From Lentisphaerota bacterium (GTDB lineage Bacteria; Verrucomicrobiota; Lentisphaeria; Victivallales; Victivallaceae), in NCBI GenBank assembly GCA_017134815.1, contig CP071032.1, positions 1,426,001 through 1,490,000 of the forward strand: a stretch of DNA of 64,000 nucleotides, read 5' to 3'. Positions 52,615 through 61,601 of the stretch are shown piece after piece (the stretch's first letter is position 1; each line of letters opens with the position of its first letter). The translations under genes were made by a program, and so were the position numbers. The notes below the pieces were generated by a model, which worked only from the letters and a program-made list of their open reading frames with translations, was not told the origin of the DNA and searched no databases.

Positions 52615-53568
52615 ATGGACCTGGAACGGCGAAAAATATCTTCAAAAGTTGACACAGCTTCGACCGGGCAGAGTCTGCTTGACTGGATCAGCAGACGCTT
52701 CACATATCATTCAGCAGAAAAATGGCGCGAAATTATCGATGACGGGCAGATCAGGCTTAATGAACAAACCTGCACTTCAGAAAGCATCCTCAGTGCCGGC
52801 GACCTGGTATCCTATTATCCTGTAAACCTGAAAGAACCGCCGGTAGATTTATCCTATAACATTGTGCATGAAGATGAATATTTAATGGTGGTGAACAAAC
52901 CAGGCGACCTGCCATGCCACCCGGCAGGACCGTTTTTCAAGCATACTCTCTGGCATGCCCTCGCTCTGCATTATGGAAAAATCCACATAATAAACCGGCT
53001 TGACCGGGAGACTTCCGGGCTGCTCCTGATTGCCAAAGATTCTGAGACGGCAGCAAAGCTGGGTAACGGCTCGTCCATAATCAGCAAGGAATACCGCGCT
53101 ATGGTTTTCGGGGTATTCAACAAACAGATTAATGCCGACGGCTACCTCATCAGAGATGACAAAAGTATTGTTCGTAAAAAGCGCAAGTTTGTATTTCAGC
53201 TGCCGGCAAATTCAGCCGAAAAAGGCATGAAGCCGGCAAAAGTTGAAACTATTCTCAGCCCATTAACTTCCGGAAAAAAATGCAGTCTGGTCAAAGCCCG
53301 TTTAAAAACCGGCAAGCTGCACCAGATAAGGGCTACCCTTTACTCACTCGGATTTCCTTTACTTGGGGATAAACTTTACGGGCCGGACGACTCAATATAT
53401 TTAAAAATACGGGATAACAGAATTACAGCTGCCGATAAAGAAAAGTTGATTATGCCGCGTCAGGCGCTGCATTCCTGCAAAATTGTCTTCAGGCATCCTG
53501 TTAGCGGGCAGCTTATGACTTTTGACAGTCCGGTGCCTGATGATTTTCCACTTTTTTTGTGCCGATAA
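52615..53568 (+). CDS. RluA-family pseudouridine synthase
   Basis: 317 residues beginning four bases after the GNAT gene. The N-terminus carries an S4 RNA-binding domain (SLLDWISRRFTYHSAEKWRE II, GQIRLNEQTC), and the catalytic part has INRLDRETSGLLLIAKD (catalytic Asp in RLDRETSG), LKTGKLHQIRATLYSLGFPL LGD and LHSCKIVFRHPV. It isomerises uridine in rRNA or tRNA; the target cannot be assigned. Probably co-transcribed with accA. Confidence 0.92.
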   Translation: MDLERRKISSKVDTASTGQSLLDWISRRFTYHSAEKWREIIDDGQIRLNEQTCTSESILSAGDLVSYYPVNLKEPPVDLSYNIVHEDEYLMVVNKPGDLPCHPAGPFFKHTLWHALALHYGKIHIINRLDRETSGLLLIAKDSETAAKLGNGSSIISKEYRAMVFGVFNKQINADGYLIRDDKSIVRKKRKFVFQLPANSAEKGMKPAKVETILSPLTSGKKCSLVKARLKTGKLHQIRATLYSLGFPLLGDKLYGPDDSIYLKIRDNRITAADKEKLIMPRQALHSCKIVFRHPVSGQLMTFDSPVPDDFPLFLCR

Positions 53569-53666
53569 TCTTTTTTTAAGCTGAATATCTGCTTGATTTT
53601 TATAAAAACACAAGCAATTTAAAGCAGACATCCTTATTTTTAACCAAAACAAATATGAGGGGACAC

Positions 53667-54275
53667 ATGAAAACATTGTTTTTGGCTGCAATGCTCCTGA
53701 CAGGTTGCCTGTTTGCAGTTCAGGCTCAAGAGAGCTCGTCCAAAGAAACTGGCTACATTATCGAATCTAAAGGCACCAAAATAGCTCAGCCGGTATCAAA
53801 AAATGCCACTGCAGCTAAAACTGAGGAAGCCCAGCCGGCACAGACTCAGGATGAAGCGGTCCTGAAGACTGCCAAACAGCCTCAAATGTTTCAGATTGAA
53901 AAACCGAAACCCTGGGATTTCTTCCAGCTTGGATTCTGGTTTGGTATTCCACCGCAAACCAAATATTCTGATGTGTACGGTGTCAGACTTGGTGTGCCGT
54001 TCTGTGGCGGACAAGGCCATGTTTACGGTGTAGAAACTGCTGTTTTCTGCGGCGGAAGCGACTATGTCAACGGCGTACAGGCCTGTATTCTGGTCTCAGT
54101 CAGCAAAAAAGTAGTTGGCTTCCAGGGAGCCATTGTCAATTATGCAGACGAAGTTGAAGGTCTCCAGCTTGGTATCTTCAATATGGCCAAGAATAAATCA
54201 TTCCAGCTCGGTATTCTTAATTATATCGAAAACGGCACTATTCCGTTTATGCCGGTACTGAACTTCCGTTTCTAA
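53667..54275 (+). CDS. Secreted LA_2272-like surface-repeat protein 1
   Basis: ATG 53667 follows GAGGGGACAC; a four-residue-longer start is less likely. The 202-residue product has a signal peptide (KTLFLAAMLLTGCLFAVQA), an Ala/Lys/Gln-rich linker, and beta repeats: WFGIPPQTKYSDVYGVRLGV, VYGVETAVFCGG, VEGLQLGIFNMAKN, FQLGILNYIENG. The GxQLGxxN pattern resembles LA_2272-type surface-repeat proteins. The neighbour at 54301 is a clear paralog. Outer-surface location inferred; role unknown. Confidence 0.8.
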   Translation: MKTLFLAAMLLTGCLFAVQAQESSSKETGYIIESKGTKIAQPVSKNATAAKTEEAQPAQTQDEAVLKTAKQPQMFQIEKPKPWDFFQLGFWFGIPPQTKYSDVYGVRLGVPFCGGQGHVYGVETAVFCGGSDYVNGVQACILVSVSKKVVGFQGAIVNYADEVEGLQLGIFNMAKNKSFQLGILNYIENGTIPFMPVLNFRF

Positions 54276-54300
54276 AAACCTATCAGGAGTTTATAATATT

Positions 54301-54981
54301 ATGAAAAAGATCTTGTTAGCTGCAGTAATGCTGTTTGCCGGTGTCGCAATGTTTGCGAATGACCTCGAACATAAACAAAAACCACTTGATGACTGGACCT
54401 TCTTCCAGATCGGATTCTGGTTTGATCTGCCGACGTGCACAGCTGATTCAAACGTTTACGGTTTGAAAACAGGTCAGCCGATCAGTTCCGGTTACGGCCG
54501 GGTTTATGGTGCTGAAATCTCCTGGATCGCCGCCGCGACGGATGACATCAAAGGAGCACAGGGCAGCTGGATATTCACCAAGAACCGCACTATTGAAGGA
54601 GTTCAGGCTTCTTTTATATGCAATATAAATAAAGAAGAAATTACCGGCCTGCAGGCTGGATTTGTAAATATCTGCGGTAATATGCTCGGTTTTCAGCCGG
54701 GAGCAGTTTGCGTTTCCAAGGATATGAACGGTATTCAGGCAGGCGTTCTCACAGCTTATGCTAAAGGAACTGTTACCGGCGCCCAGTTCGGAATGGTAAA
54801 TGTTTGTGATCAACTGGACGGTTTCCAGGCCAGCGCCTTTAATAAGACCAAGAGCTCCAGTGGGTTCCAGCTTGGAATCATTAATGTCAGTGATAAAAAC
54901 GGCGCTCAGTTCGGACTCGTTAATATCATAAAAGATGGCTGGATTCCATTTATGCCGTTTTTCAACTGCAGCTTTAAATAA
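54301..54981 (+). CDS. Secreted LA_2272-like surface-repeat protein 2
   Basis: 226 residues, signal peptide KKILLAAVMLFAGVAMFA, no linker. It shares FFQIGFWFDLPTCTADSNVY GLKTG and the glycine/glutamine repeats with the preceding gene, but has more of them: GVQASFICNINKEEITGLQA GFVNICG, GIQAGVLTAYAKG, GAQFGMVNVCDQLDGFQA, GFQLGIINVS, GAQFGLVNII. Both end in a matching WIPFMPFF/TIPFMPVL strand. A 25-base gap and a shared downstream terminator indicate one transcript. Tandem duplication followed by repeat expansion. Confidence 0.82.
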   Translation: MKKILLAAVMLFAGVAMFANDLEHKQKPLDDWTFFQIGFWFDLPTCTADSNVYGLKTGQPISSGYGRVYGAEISWIAAATDDIKGAQGSWIFTKNRTIEGVQASFICNINKEEITGLQAGFVNICGNMLGFQPGAVCVSKDMNGIQAGVLTAYAKGTVTGAQFGMVNVCDQLDGFQASAFNKTKSSSGFQLGIINVSDKNGAQFGLVNIIKDGWIPFMPFFNCSFK

Positions 54982-55010
54982 AAAGCGCAGCTGAATTTTG
55001 TTTTTTCCAG

Positions 55011-55041
55011 GCCGTGTTTCTTAGTGAGACACGGCTTTTTT
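55011..55041 (+). terminator. Intrinsic terminator after the surface-repeat pair
   Basis: GCCGTGTTTC and GAGACACGGC pair over ten bases with one wobble around TTAGT and are followed by six T residues. Confidence 0.8.
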
Positions 55042-55203
55042 AATGGGCAGCTAATAGCTTTAATATTAAGTTTTAACATAATTTGGAATACCATTTCCGC
55101 CCATGGATAATTTTTTGCAAAATTAAATTGAATTGATCAAGTTTTACTGTCTATTAATTGAAAGTAAAAATCATTTAGCAACGCAAGTTACGAAGGAAAA
55201 GCA

Positions 55204-56628
55204 ATGACTCAGGACCTTATGCATATTGTAGAAGCTCACGGCCAGAAACAAGTACTGAATTTCTGGAATATATTAGATGAAAGTGAACAGGAACAGCTCT
55301 TCAGGCAACTTGAAGAACTTGACTTTGAAAACCTCGACAGCCTGATCAAAGAGTACGTGCTTCAAAAACCTGAGATGCATATCCCGGAGGATTTGTCTCC
55401 GGCTCCTTATTATCCTCTGGAGCCGCTGGACGAAAAACAGCAGAAACTATATCAGCAGGCTTACGCAACTGGAGAGAAGCTTATGCGTGACGGCAAGGTC
55501 GCAGCTTTGACAGTTGCCGGGGGTCAGGGAACGCGTCTCGGGTTTGACGGTCCCAAGGGGACTTATCCTATTGCTCCGATTTCCCAAAAGTCGCTTTTCC
55601 AGTACTTTGCTGAATCGCTGCGGCGCGCCAGTGTCAAATACGGTCATGATTTCACCTGGTATATCATGACCAGCAAGCTGAATAACCAGCCGACACAGGA
55701 TTTTTTCGAGAAGAATAATTATTTTGGCATGGCTCCTGAAAACGTAATCTTTTTTGTTCAGGGCACTATGCCGGCATTTGATTATAACGGTAAGCTGCTG
55801 CTGGAGGAAAAGCACTCCCTTGCCCTGGCTCCTGACGGACACGGCGGTACGCTGCTGGCACTGCGTCGCTCAGGATGTCTTGAAAAAATGAAAAAAGACG
55901 GAGTGGAATACATTTCCTATTTCCAGGTTGACAATCCACTGGTATCAATAATAAACCCTCTGTTCGTCGGTCTTCATGCCAAAGAAAATGCCGAGATGAG
56001 TGCTTTAATGCTGGCAAAAACCGGACCTTTTGAAAAGCTGGGAAACTTTTGCGTCAGTAAAGATCGCCTGATGATTATTGAATACAGCGACCTTCCGGCT
56101 GAATTTGCGGAACAACGCAATACAGACGGTTCCTTGAAATTTATAGCCGGCAGCCCTGCAATTCATGTTATCAGCCGCTCCTTTGTTGAAAAACTGACTG
56201 CCGCTGGCAGATTATGCCTGCCGTGGCACCGTGCTGACAAAAAGATTCCTTACATAAACAGTGACGGAATTAAGGTTACTCCTGAGGAGCCCAATGGAGT
56301 CAAGCTGGAGTCATTTATATTTGATGCCCTGCCGCTGGCATCGCAGACCATGATTCTCGAAGCTGATCGTGAAGAAGAATTTGCGCCGACCAAAAATAAA
56401 ACCGGCGTTGATTCAGTCGAAAGCTGTCGTGAAATGATTATTGAGCGTGATGCCCGCCGTCTTGAACGGGCCGGAGTAAAAGTTCCCCGTCGTGCTAATG
56501 GCAGACCGGCTGTTGAAATTGAAATCTCACCGTTAGCCGTAATGGATGACGAAGACTGCATAAACTACTGTCGGGCCAATGGCATTACCGAGATCGTTGA
56601 TAACGGGAAACCGGTTTATTTGAAATGA
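55204..56628 (+). CDS. UDPGP-family UDP-sugar pyrophosphorylase (UAP1-like)
   Basis: 474 residues of the eukaryote-like UDP-N-acetylhexosamine/UDP-glucose pyrophosphorylase family, not the bacterial GlmU or GalU type. Signatures: LTVAGGQGTRLGFDGPKGTY PI (nucleotide loop, about 101-122), WYIMTSKLNNQPTQDFFEKN, FFVQGTMPAFDYNGKLLLE, APDGHGGTLLALRRSG, YISYFQVDNPLVSI and a late ESFIFDALPLASQTMILEAD R. It charges a hexosamine or glucose 1-phosphate with UTP. Overlaps the 56625 gene by four bases, and is followed by FtsW- and MurG-like genes, which suggests peptidoglycan precursor supply. Confidence 0.9.
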   Translation: MTQDLMHIVEAHGQKQVLNFWNILDESEQEQLFRQLEELDFENLDSLIKEYVLQKPEMHIPEDLSPAPYYPLEPLDEKQQKLYQQAYATGEKLMRDGKVAALTVAGGQGTRLGFDGPKGTYPIAPISQKSLFQYFAESLRRASVKYGHDFTWYIMTSKLNNQPTQDFFEKNNYFGMAPENVIFFVQGTMPAFDYNGKLLLEEKHSLALAPDGHGGTLLALRRSGCLEKMKKDGVEYISYFQVDNPLVSIINPLFVGLHAKENAEMSALMLAKTGPFEKLGNFCVSKDRLMIIEYSDLPAEFAEQRNTDGSLKFIAGSPAIHVISRSFVEKLTAAGRLCLPWHRADKKIPYINSDGIKVTPEEPNGVKLESFIFDALPLASQTMILEADREEEFAPTKNKTGVDSVESCREMIIERDARRLERAGVKVPRRANGRPAVEIEISPLAVMDDEDCINYCRANGITEIVDNGKPVYLK

Positions 56629-56966
56629 TAAAGATAATTGAAATCAATATCAGTGAAATACTTTTAGACGAAGCGGCCTGCTCGGAAATAATCAACCGGG
56701 CATGTTCACGTCACAGTTCCTGGCGCGTAACAGGAATATGTGCTGATGATTCCATAGTTTTTATAGTAGTCGAGGATGCTCCAGGCTTGAAAGTTAAAAA
56801 TTATCGCCTGGCTCCTCTGGCTGGAGAAAACAAAGAAGAAATTGCTGCAGAAATAAAAAGCCGCTACGACTGTGGCTTTACCACAACAGGTTCGTTTATG
56901 ACGTGCAACGGGCGCTATGCCTTGTTTGCAGAAGTGGATTTAAAGCAGGAGCAGGAAACAGAGTAG
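56625..56966 (+). CDS. Small protein of unknown function in the cell-wall cluster
   Basis: 113 residues; ATGA overlap with the pyrophosphorylase gene suggests translational coupling. IVFIVVEDAPGLKVKNYRLA and IAAEIKSRYDCGFTTTGSFM TCNGRYALFAEVD look like a small alpha/beta fold. No family recognised. Similar short frames are found between sugar-nucleotide genes elsewhere in this phylum as I recall, but I cannot check that here. Confidence 0.7.
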   Translation: MIKIIEINISEILLDEAACSEIINRACSRHSSWRVTGICADDSIVFIVVEDAPGLKVKNYRLAPLAGENKEEIAAEIKSRYDCGFTTTGSFMTCNGRYALFAEVDLKQEQETE

Positions 56967-56977
56967 ATGATTCTGTA

Positions 56978-58195
56978 ATGCAGAACTTACACATACCCGA
57001 ACAAATCATAGCTGACCGGACTGGGGAAAGTCAGGCCAAATCGCTGTTTTATGCCAACGGCCTGCTTATAACAGTGACTGTTATCCTGCTGTTCGGGTTA
57101 ACCATGCTCTATTCAACATCATACAATACCGCCGGTACAAAATATTTCTACAATCAGCTGATGTGGACCGGTGTGGGACTTGCTGCCGGAGGCACTGCCT
57201 TTGTCTTTGGCTACCGGCGGGTTGCCGAAATGAGTCTGCTGTTTGCCGTTATAACGGTAATTCTGCTGGCGATTGCGGACTTCTGCTTCCCGGCAATAAA
57301 AGGGGCTCACCGCTGGATTCAGCTCCGTAAAATCGGGCTGCCAATCAATATTCAGCCCTCGGAATTTGCGAAGATAGTTGTTGCTTTGTATTTCAGCCGG
57401 TATTGTGCACAAAATACCCGCTACATAAATGATTTGTTAAAACGCCGTGGCCCGCTGCCAGCCTTAGTGATTTGCAGCGTTGTTGTCATGTTTGTGCTGG
57501 TTGGCAAGGACCTGGGTACCACCCTGCTGCTGCTCATGGTTATTGGAACAGTACTTTTTGCTTCAGGCATGAGAATGCTTTTCTTACTGCCACCAATTAT
57601 CTTCGGTGTGCCGGCACTGATTTACGTAATCAGCAAATTCGATGCCGAACGCTGGTCCAGAATGACTACTTTCCTGAAACCGGAAAGCCTGGCGAAAACA
57701 GAAGGTTACCAGCTCTGGAATTCCCTGCTGGCACTTGGCTCCGGCAAATGGTTCGGCATCGGCTTTATGGAAAGTCGTCTCAAAGCAAAATACCTGCCGG
57801 AGGCTCATACCGATTTTATTCTTTCAATTGTGGGGGAAGAACTTGGCCTGATTTCGCTGGTTATGGTGATGCTTGCTTATCTATGTTTTGCCTTTTTTGC
57901 GCTGAAAATCAGTATGAATTCAAGAACCCGACAGGGCATGCTGCTCGGACTGGCACTGACCGCGATCATCACCCTGCAGGCTATTATCAATATCGGGGTG
58001 GTCTCAGGCGGTATTCCAACCAAGGGCATGCCGGCACCATTCATCAGCTATGGCGGCAGTAATTTATTAATGGCCCTGATCGCTGTGGGATTATTGCTCA
58101 GTATTGCTGTGGAAACAGCTTCCCCCGGCTTCAGCGATGAAATGCTGGAGACCATAAAATCAAGAATACCATTTTTAAAGAGAAGCGGCAAATGA
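56978..58195 (+). CDS. FtsW/RodA/SpoVE-family SEDS glycosyltransferase
   Basis: ATG 56978 is preferred; a longer frame overlaps the previous gene. The 405-residue product has about ten transmembrane helices and the SEDS signatures: FGLTMLYSTSYNTAG, RWIQLRKIGLPINIQPSEFA K (PSEFAK, with the catalytic aspartate region later), LPEAHTDFILSIVGEELGL and GIPTKGMPAPFISYGGSNL. SEDS proteins polymerise lipid II into glycan strands. Followed by MurG with two bases between. Whether it serves division (FtsW) or elongation (RodA) is not determined; adjacency to murG favours FtsW. Confidence 0.92.
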   Translation: MQNLHIPEQIIADRTGESQAKSLFYANGLLITVTVILLFGLTMLYSTSYNTAGTKYFYNQLMWTGVGLAAGGTAFVFGYRRVAEMSLLFAVITVILLAIADFCFPAIKGAHRWIQLRKIGLPINIQPSEFAKIVVALYFSRYCAQNTRYINDLLKRRGPLPALVICSVVVMFVLVGKDLGTTLLLLMVIGTVLFASGMRMLFLLPPIIFGVPALIYVISKFDAERWSRMTTFLKPESLAKTEGYQLWNSLLALGSGKWFGIGFMESRLKAKYLPEAHTDFILSIVGEELGLISLVMVMLAYLCFAFFALKISMNSRTRQGMLLGLALTAIITLQAIINIGVVSGGIPTKGMPAPFISYGGSNLLMALIAVGLLLSIAVETASPGFSDEMLETIKSRIPFLKRSGK

Positions 58196-58196
58196 C

Positions 58197-59321
58197 ATGA
58201 AAAAGCAGAAGCAGAAACTGGAGAGACTCATTATTACCTGTGGAGGGACCGGAGGGCATTTTTATCCCGGATTAACCATCGCCCGTGAATTTATTAAATC
58301 AGGCGGTGAGGCTCTGCTGCTGTTGAGCGGCCGCAACATAAAAACTCAAACTGCCGTAGCTGAAGCTCAGGGTATTCCGGCAATAGGACTGCAGCCGATG
58401 CCAAGTCCGCGCAATCCTGTTAGTGCGGTGAAATTCTTTTACGGACTGTTTACCGGAACCCTTACTTCAATGCGCCTGATGCGAAAATTCTCTCCAAACG
58501 CCGTTTTAGGCATGGGCAGTTTTGCTTCGCTGCCGGTAATTCTTGCTGCCAGGTTTTGCAGTTTTCCTATTTTCCTGCACGACGGCAATGCCCGCATTGG
58601 CAAAGCCAACCGTTTTCTCAGCAGATGGGCCAAGTGTCTTGGCACCGCTTTCCCGCCTGTAAATGCTCATAAAATCAAGTGTCCGCTGCAAATAACAGGT
58701 ATGCCGGTTCGCACCGAACTGTTGAATGAAAAGCTTGATAAACCGTCTGCAGTCGGCAAGCTCAACCGTATATTCAAGGCAAACCTGAACCCGGAGTTGC
58801 CGACTCTGTTGATTTTCGGCGGCAGCCAGGGAGCGCAGATTTTTAATAAAACCATACCACGCACCTTGCTCAAGCAGGAAATGCCCATTCAAATCCTGCA
58901 CCTTACCGGACCTCGAAAATTTGAGGATGTGAAGTATGAATACGCTGCGGCTGTTCATCCTGTACTGTGTCTGCCCTTCGTCGAGAAAATGCACTATTTT
59001 TATGAAGCCGCGGATCTGGTTTTTTCACGGTCCGGCGGCAGCACTGTAGCGGAGCTCTGTATCTTTGGGAAACCCGCTATACTGGTGCCCTACCCTTATG
59101 CCGCGGAAGGGCATCAACGGGATAATGCAGAATATATGGTTAATTCAGGAGCTGCTGAAGTTGTCGATAACGCTAAATGCACAGCGGAATATATCGAAAC
59201 TAAAATGTCTGACTGGCTGAATAACCCGGCCGGCTATTCAAAAGCCGGACAAAAAGCATTGGCTTTAAGTAAACCTCATGCTACAGAAGATATTCTGAAA
59301 ATGATCAACAGCCAACTTTGA
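58197..59321 (+). CDS. murG: UDP-GlcNAc:lipid I N-acetylglucosaminyltransferase
   Basis: 374 residues, slightly longer than usual. ITCGGTGGHFYPGLTIAREF at 14-33 is the membrane-lipid loop (GGTGGHxxPG), with VLGMGSFASLPVILAA, TLLIFGGSQGAQIFNKTIP, LPFVEKMHYFYEAADLVFSR SGG and EGHQRDNAEYMVNSGAA for the UDP-GlcNAc site. The usual HEQN loop reads HDGNARIGKANR here. It completes lipid II on the inner membrane face, feeding the SEDS enzyme encoded just upstream. A hairpin terminator follows. Confidence 0.95.
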   Translation: MKKQKQKLERLIITCGGTGGHFYPGLTIAREFIKSGGEALLLLSGRNIKTQTAVAEAQGIPAIGLQPMPSPRNPVSAVKFFYGLFTGTLTSMRLMRKFSPNAVLGMGSFASLPVILAARFCSFPIFLHDGNARIGKANRFLSRWAKCLGTAFPPVNAHKIKCPLQITGMPVRTELLNEKLDKPSAVGKLNRIFKANLNPELPTLLIFGGSQGAQIFNKTIPRTLLKQEMPIQILHLTGPRKFEDVKYEYAAAVHPVLCLPFVEKMHYFYEAADLVFSRSGGSTVAELCIFGKPAILVPYPYAAEGHQRDNAEYMVNSGAAEVVDNAKCTAEYIETKMSDWLNNPAGYSKAGQKALALSKPHATEDILKMINSQL

Positions 59322-59339
59322 ACTGTCTGTCTGCCGACT

Positions 59340-59361
59340 GCTGAAGCTCCCTTGCTTCAGC
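59340..59361 (+). terminator. Terminator after murG
   Basis: GCTGAAGC and GCTTCAGC pair perfectly around TCCCTT and are followed by TTATTTCTT, 18 bases beyond the murG stop. Confidence 0.65.
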
Positions 59362-59544
59362 TTATTTCTTAAACAAACTTATCCTGAATTGTACTCGTTG
59401 CGTAAAATATCCATACTAAACCACTTTTAGTGCAAACTTAATTCCTAAAGCTTTCTTTTTAGACATCAGATTCATTTGAAAAATCAACTATCATCATATA
59501 CATTTACTGCCGTATAAATATAAATATCCTGCGAGATTATATAT

Positions 59545-60912
59545 ATGTCAAATTATATAAAAATTATTACGGCCGTTTTATTACTTGCCGCCGGGCACTT
59601 TACAGCCCTGGCACAGGTAAATGTGGCCCGTGCCAACCGGATTACTCCGACTGTAGAGGCTGTAGCCAAGGTCCTCCCCAGCGTAGTAAATCTGAGCACT
59701 CGCAAGATACTTGACTCACCAATTTCCGGCCTGGCGGATTCTGGAGTGCAGAAGATATTCAGCATGAACCCGCACGAACTGCTGCTGGATAATGATAACG
59801 GCTACTCACTGGGGAGTGGTATTATAATTGACCGTCACGGCCTTATCATCACCAATGCTCATGTTGTCCACCGGGCTGTTAAAATCAGAGCAATTCTGAA
59901 CAGCGGCAGAGATTATGATGCCAAAGTGATAGCAAGTGACCAGCTAAATGATATTGCCCTGCTGAAAATTTCCGGACTGCACGCCCCACTTGATCCAATT
60001 GAATTTGCTTCTCCGGGCGATCTGCTGCTTGGAGAAACCGTGATAGCCGTCGGAAACCCGTTCGGTCTCGGCAGCAGTATTTCAAGGGGCGTCCTCAGCG
60101 CTATTGGCCGCAGATTTACCTACAGGGGTAAAACCATTTTTTCTGATATCCTCCAGACTGATGCCAATATCCTGCCAGGCAGCAGCGGCGGTCCACTGAT
60201 CAATATCAATGGACGCATGATCGGCATAACCAGCGCCGTGCTCAAAAATGCCAGTGGTATTGGTTTTGTGATTCCTCTGCAGCGCGTTGAAAACATTATA
60301 GCACGGTGGATGATACCGGAGCGTTTTCAGGACGTGGCTGTTGGTATTGTACCGGCGGTTAAACGTCTGCGCAGTGGTGAACTGCTGTTTTATTTGAGCA
60401 AGGTAAGTAAAAATTCACCAGCCTGGAATTCCGGTCTCAGGCCGGAAACCAGAATAACCGGCTTCAACGGTAAAAAGCTCGATAATCTGATGGATGTCTG
60501 TAGAATTTTGTGGCAAATGCAGGACGGAGAATCATTTACCATGGAATCTGGCAGTAAATCTTTCCGGGTCACTGCAGAAAAAATCCGGCAGTCGGATGTG
60601 GCTAAGCTGGCTGAAATAAAACTGGGCATCGGCGTACAGCCTTTAACGGCATCTCTGGCGATGGCTCTGGGATTTCCATTCAAAGGCGGACTGCTCATCA
60701 GTGACCTTCCTGAAAAAGGCATAGCGCATGTCGAGCGCGGCGACTTGCTGTTGCAGCTTGGGGATTTCTCAATAAACAGCATGAAAGACCTGGGACATGT
60801 CCTTAGAAATGTCTCGTACGGCGATAAAATTCCTGCTGTTCTGGTAAAAGTAAAAATGAGAAACGGCAAGTACAAGATCGAGAAAAAATATACGACATTC
60901 ACTATAAAATAA
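59545..60912 (+). CDS. HtrA/DegP-type trypsin-like serine protease with PDZ domains
   Basis: 455 residues with a signal peptide (YIKIITAVLLLAAGHFTALA). Catalytic triad: His in LIITNAHVVH, Asp in LNDIALLKI, Ser in LPGSSGGPL (usually NPGNSGGPL). VAVGNPFGLGSSISRGVLSA IGR is the oxyanion-region block. Two PDZ-like domains follow (IVPAVKRLRSGELLFYLS; IGVQPLTASLAMALGFPFKG G). It degrades or senses misfolded envelope proteins. Stand-alone gene convergent with the WbuC-like cupin gene. Confidence 0.93.
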   Translation: MSNYIKIITAVLLLAAGHFTALAQVNVARANRITPTVEAVAKVLPSVVNLSTRKILDSPISGLADSGVQKIFSMNPHELLLDNDNGYSLGSGIIIDRHGLIITNAHVVHRAVKIRAILNSGRDYDAKVIASDQLNDIALLKISGLHAPLDPIEFASPGDLLLGETVIAVGNPFGLGSSISRGVLSAIGRRFTYRGKTIFSDILQTDANILPGSSGGPLININGRMIGITSAVLKNASGIGFVIPLQRVENIIARWMIPERFQDVAVGIVPAVKRLRSGELLFYLSKVSKNSPAWNSGLRPETRITGFNGKKLDNLMDVCRILWQMQDGESFTMESGSKSFRVTAEKIRQSDVAKLAEIKLGIGVQPLTASLAMALGFPFKGGLLISDLPEKGIAHVERGDLLLQLGDFSINSMKDLGHVLRNVSYGDKIPAVLVKVKMRNGKYKIEKKYTTFTIK

Positions 60913-60950
60913 CTGATGATCCCATAAGTGAATGCCGAAAGTTTATCCCG

Positions 60951-61439
60951 TTAAATCTGTTCCGGCCTGGAATCTACTGTACATTGCTCAAACCACTTGC
61001 AGAATGCGGGAGCAGCAGCTTCGCCTTCATCAGGAGCCCATGAAGCAAAATCGGCTGCAGAAGGACGCTGATAAGGTCCACGCTTGACCTCCATAACTAC
61101 CGAACCGCTCTTCAAAACCACGAAATTGTGCCAGCTGTCAGCGGCTATTTCAACTGCTGCAGGCGCTTCTCCGGCCTGAAGCTCAACCCGCCTTATAACT
61201 TTTCCGTCGTCATCATACTGCAAAATCGATACATGTCCTCTCAATACAACCATCAATTCCCATTTATTACCCTCAAGATGACGATGAGGCTTTACATAAG
61301 TACCGGGTTCTGCTGCAATGCAAAGCCGATGGATATCTTCATCAAGTGATGCATGAAGATTATAATGTGAGCGCTTGCGTTCTGAGGCAAGGGCTTCCTC
61401 TGTCAGCTTGTCCATCAGCTCTTTATCTATTATTTTCAT
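60951..61439 (-). CDS. WbuC-family cupin metalloprotein
   Basis: 162 residues. HRLCIAAEPGTYVKPHRHL with PHRHxExNKWELMVVL supplies the cupin metal ligands (two His, Glu), LRGHVSILQYDDDGKV is the core, and VEIAADSWHNFVVLKSGSVV MEVKRGPY ends it. This is the WbuC group of small cupins, often found in LPS O-antigen clusters, although none is present here. Function uncertain. ATG behind GCGAGG. Confidence 0.85.
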   Translation of the reverse strand: MKIIDKELMDKLTEEALASERKRSHYNLHASLDEDIHRLCIAAEPGTYVKPHRHLEGNKWELMVVLRGHVSILQYDDDGKVIRRVELQAGEAPAAVEIAADSWHNFVVLKSGSVVMEVKRGPYQRPSAADFASWAPDEGEAAAPAFCKWFEQCTVDSRPEQI

Positions 61440-61601
61440 TCAAAACCTCGCTGTTTTATTGCTTGAAACATATAATATATCAATATTGAGAAAAAAATCA
61501 TAATATTACCGAAAAAAGCTCAAAAAAATTGCATTTATCTGCTCAAAAAGGTATATTTATATAGAGACTCAGGTTTGGAAACAATTCGGGTTATATTGAA
61601 A

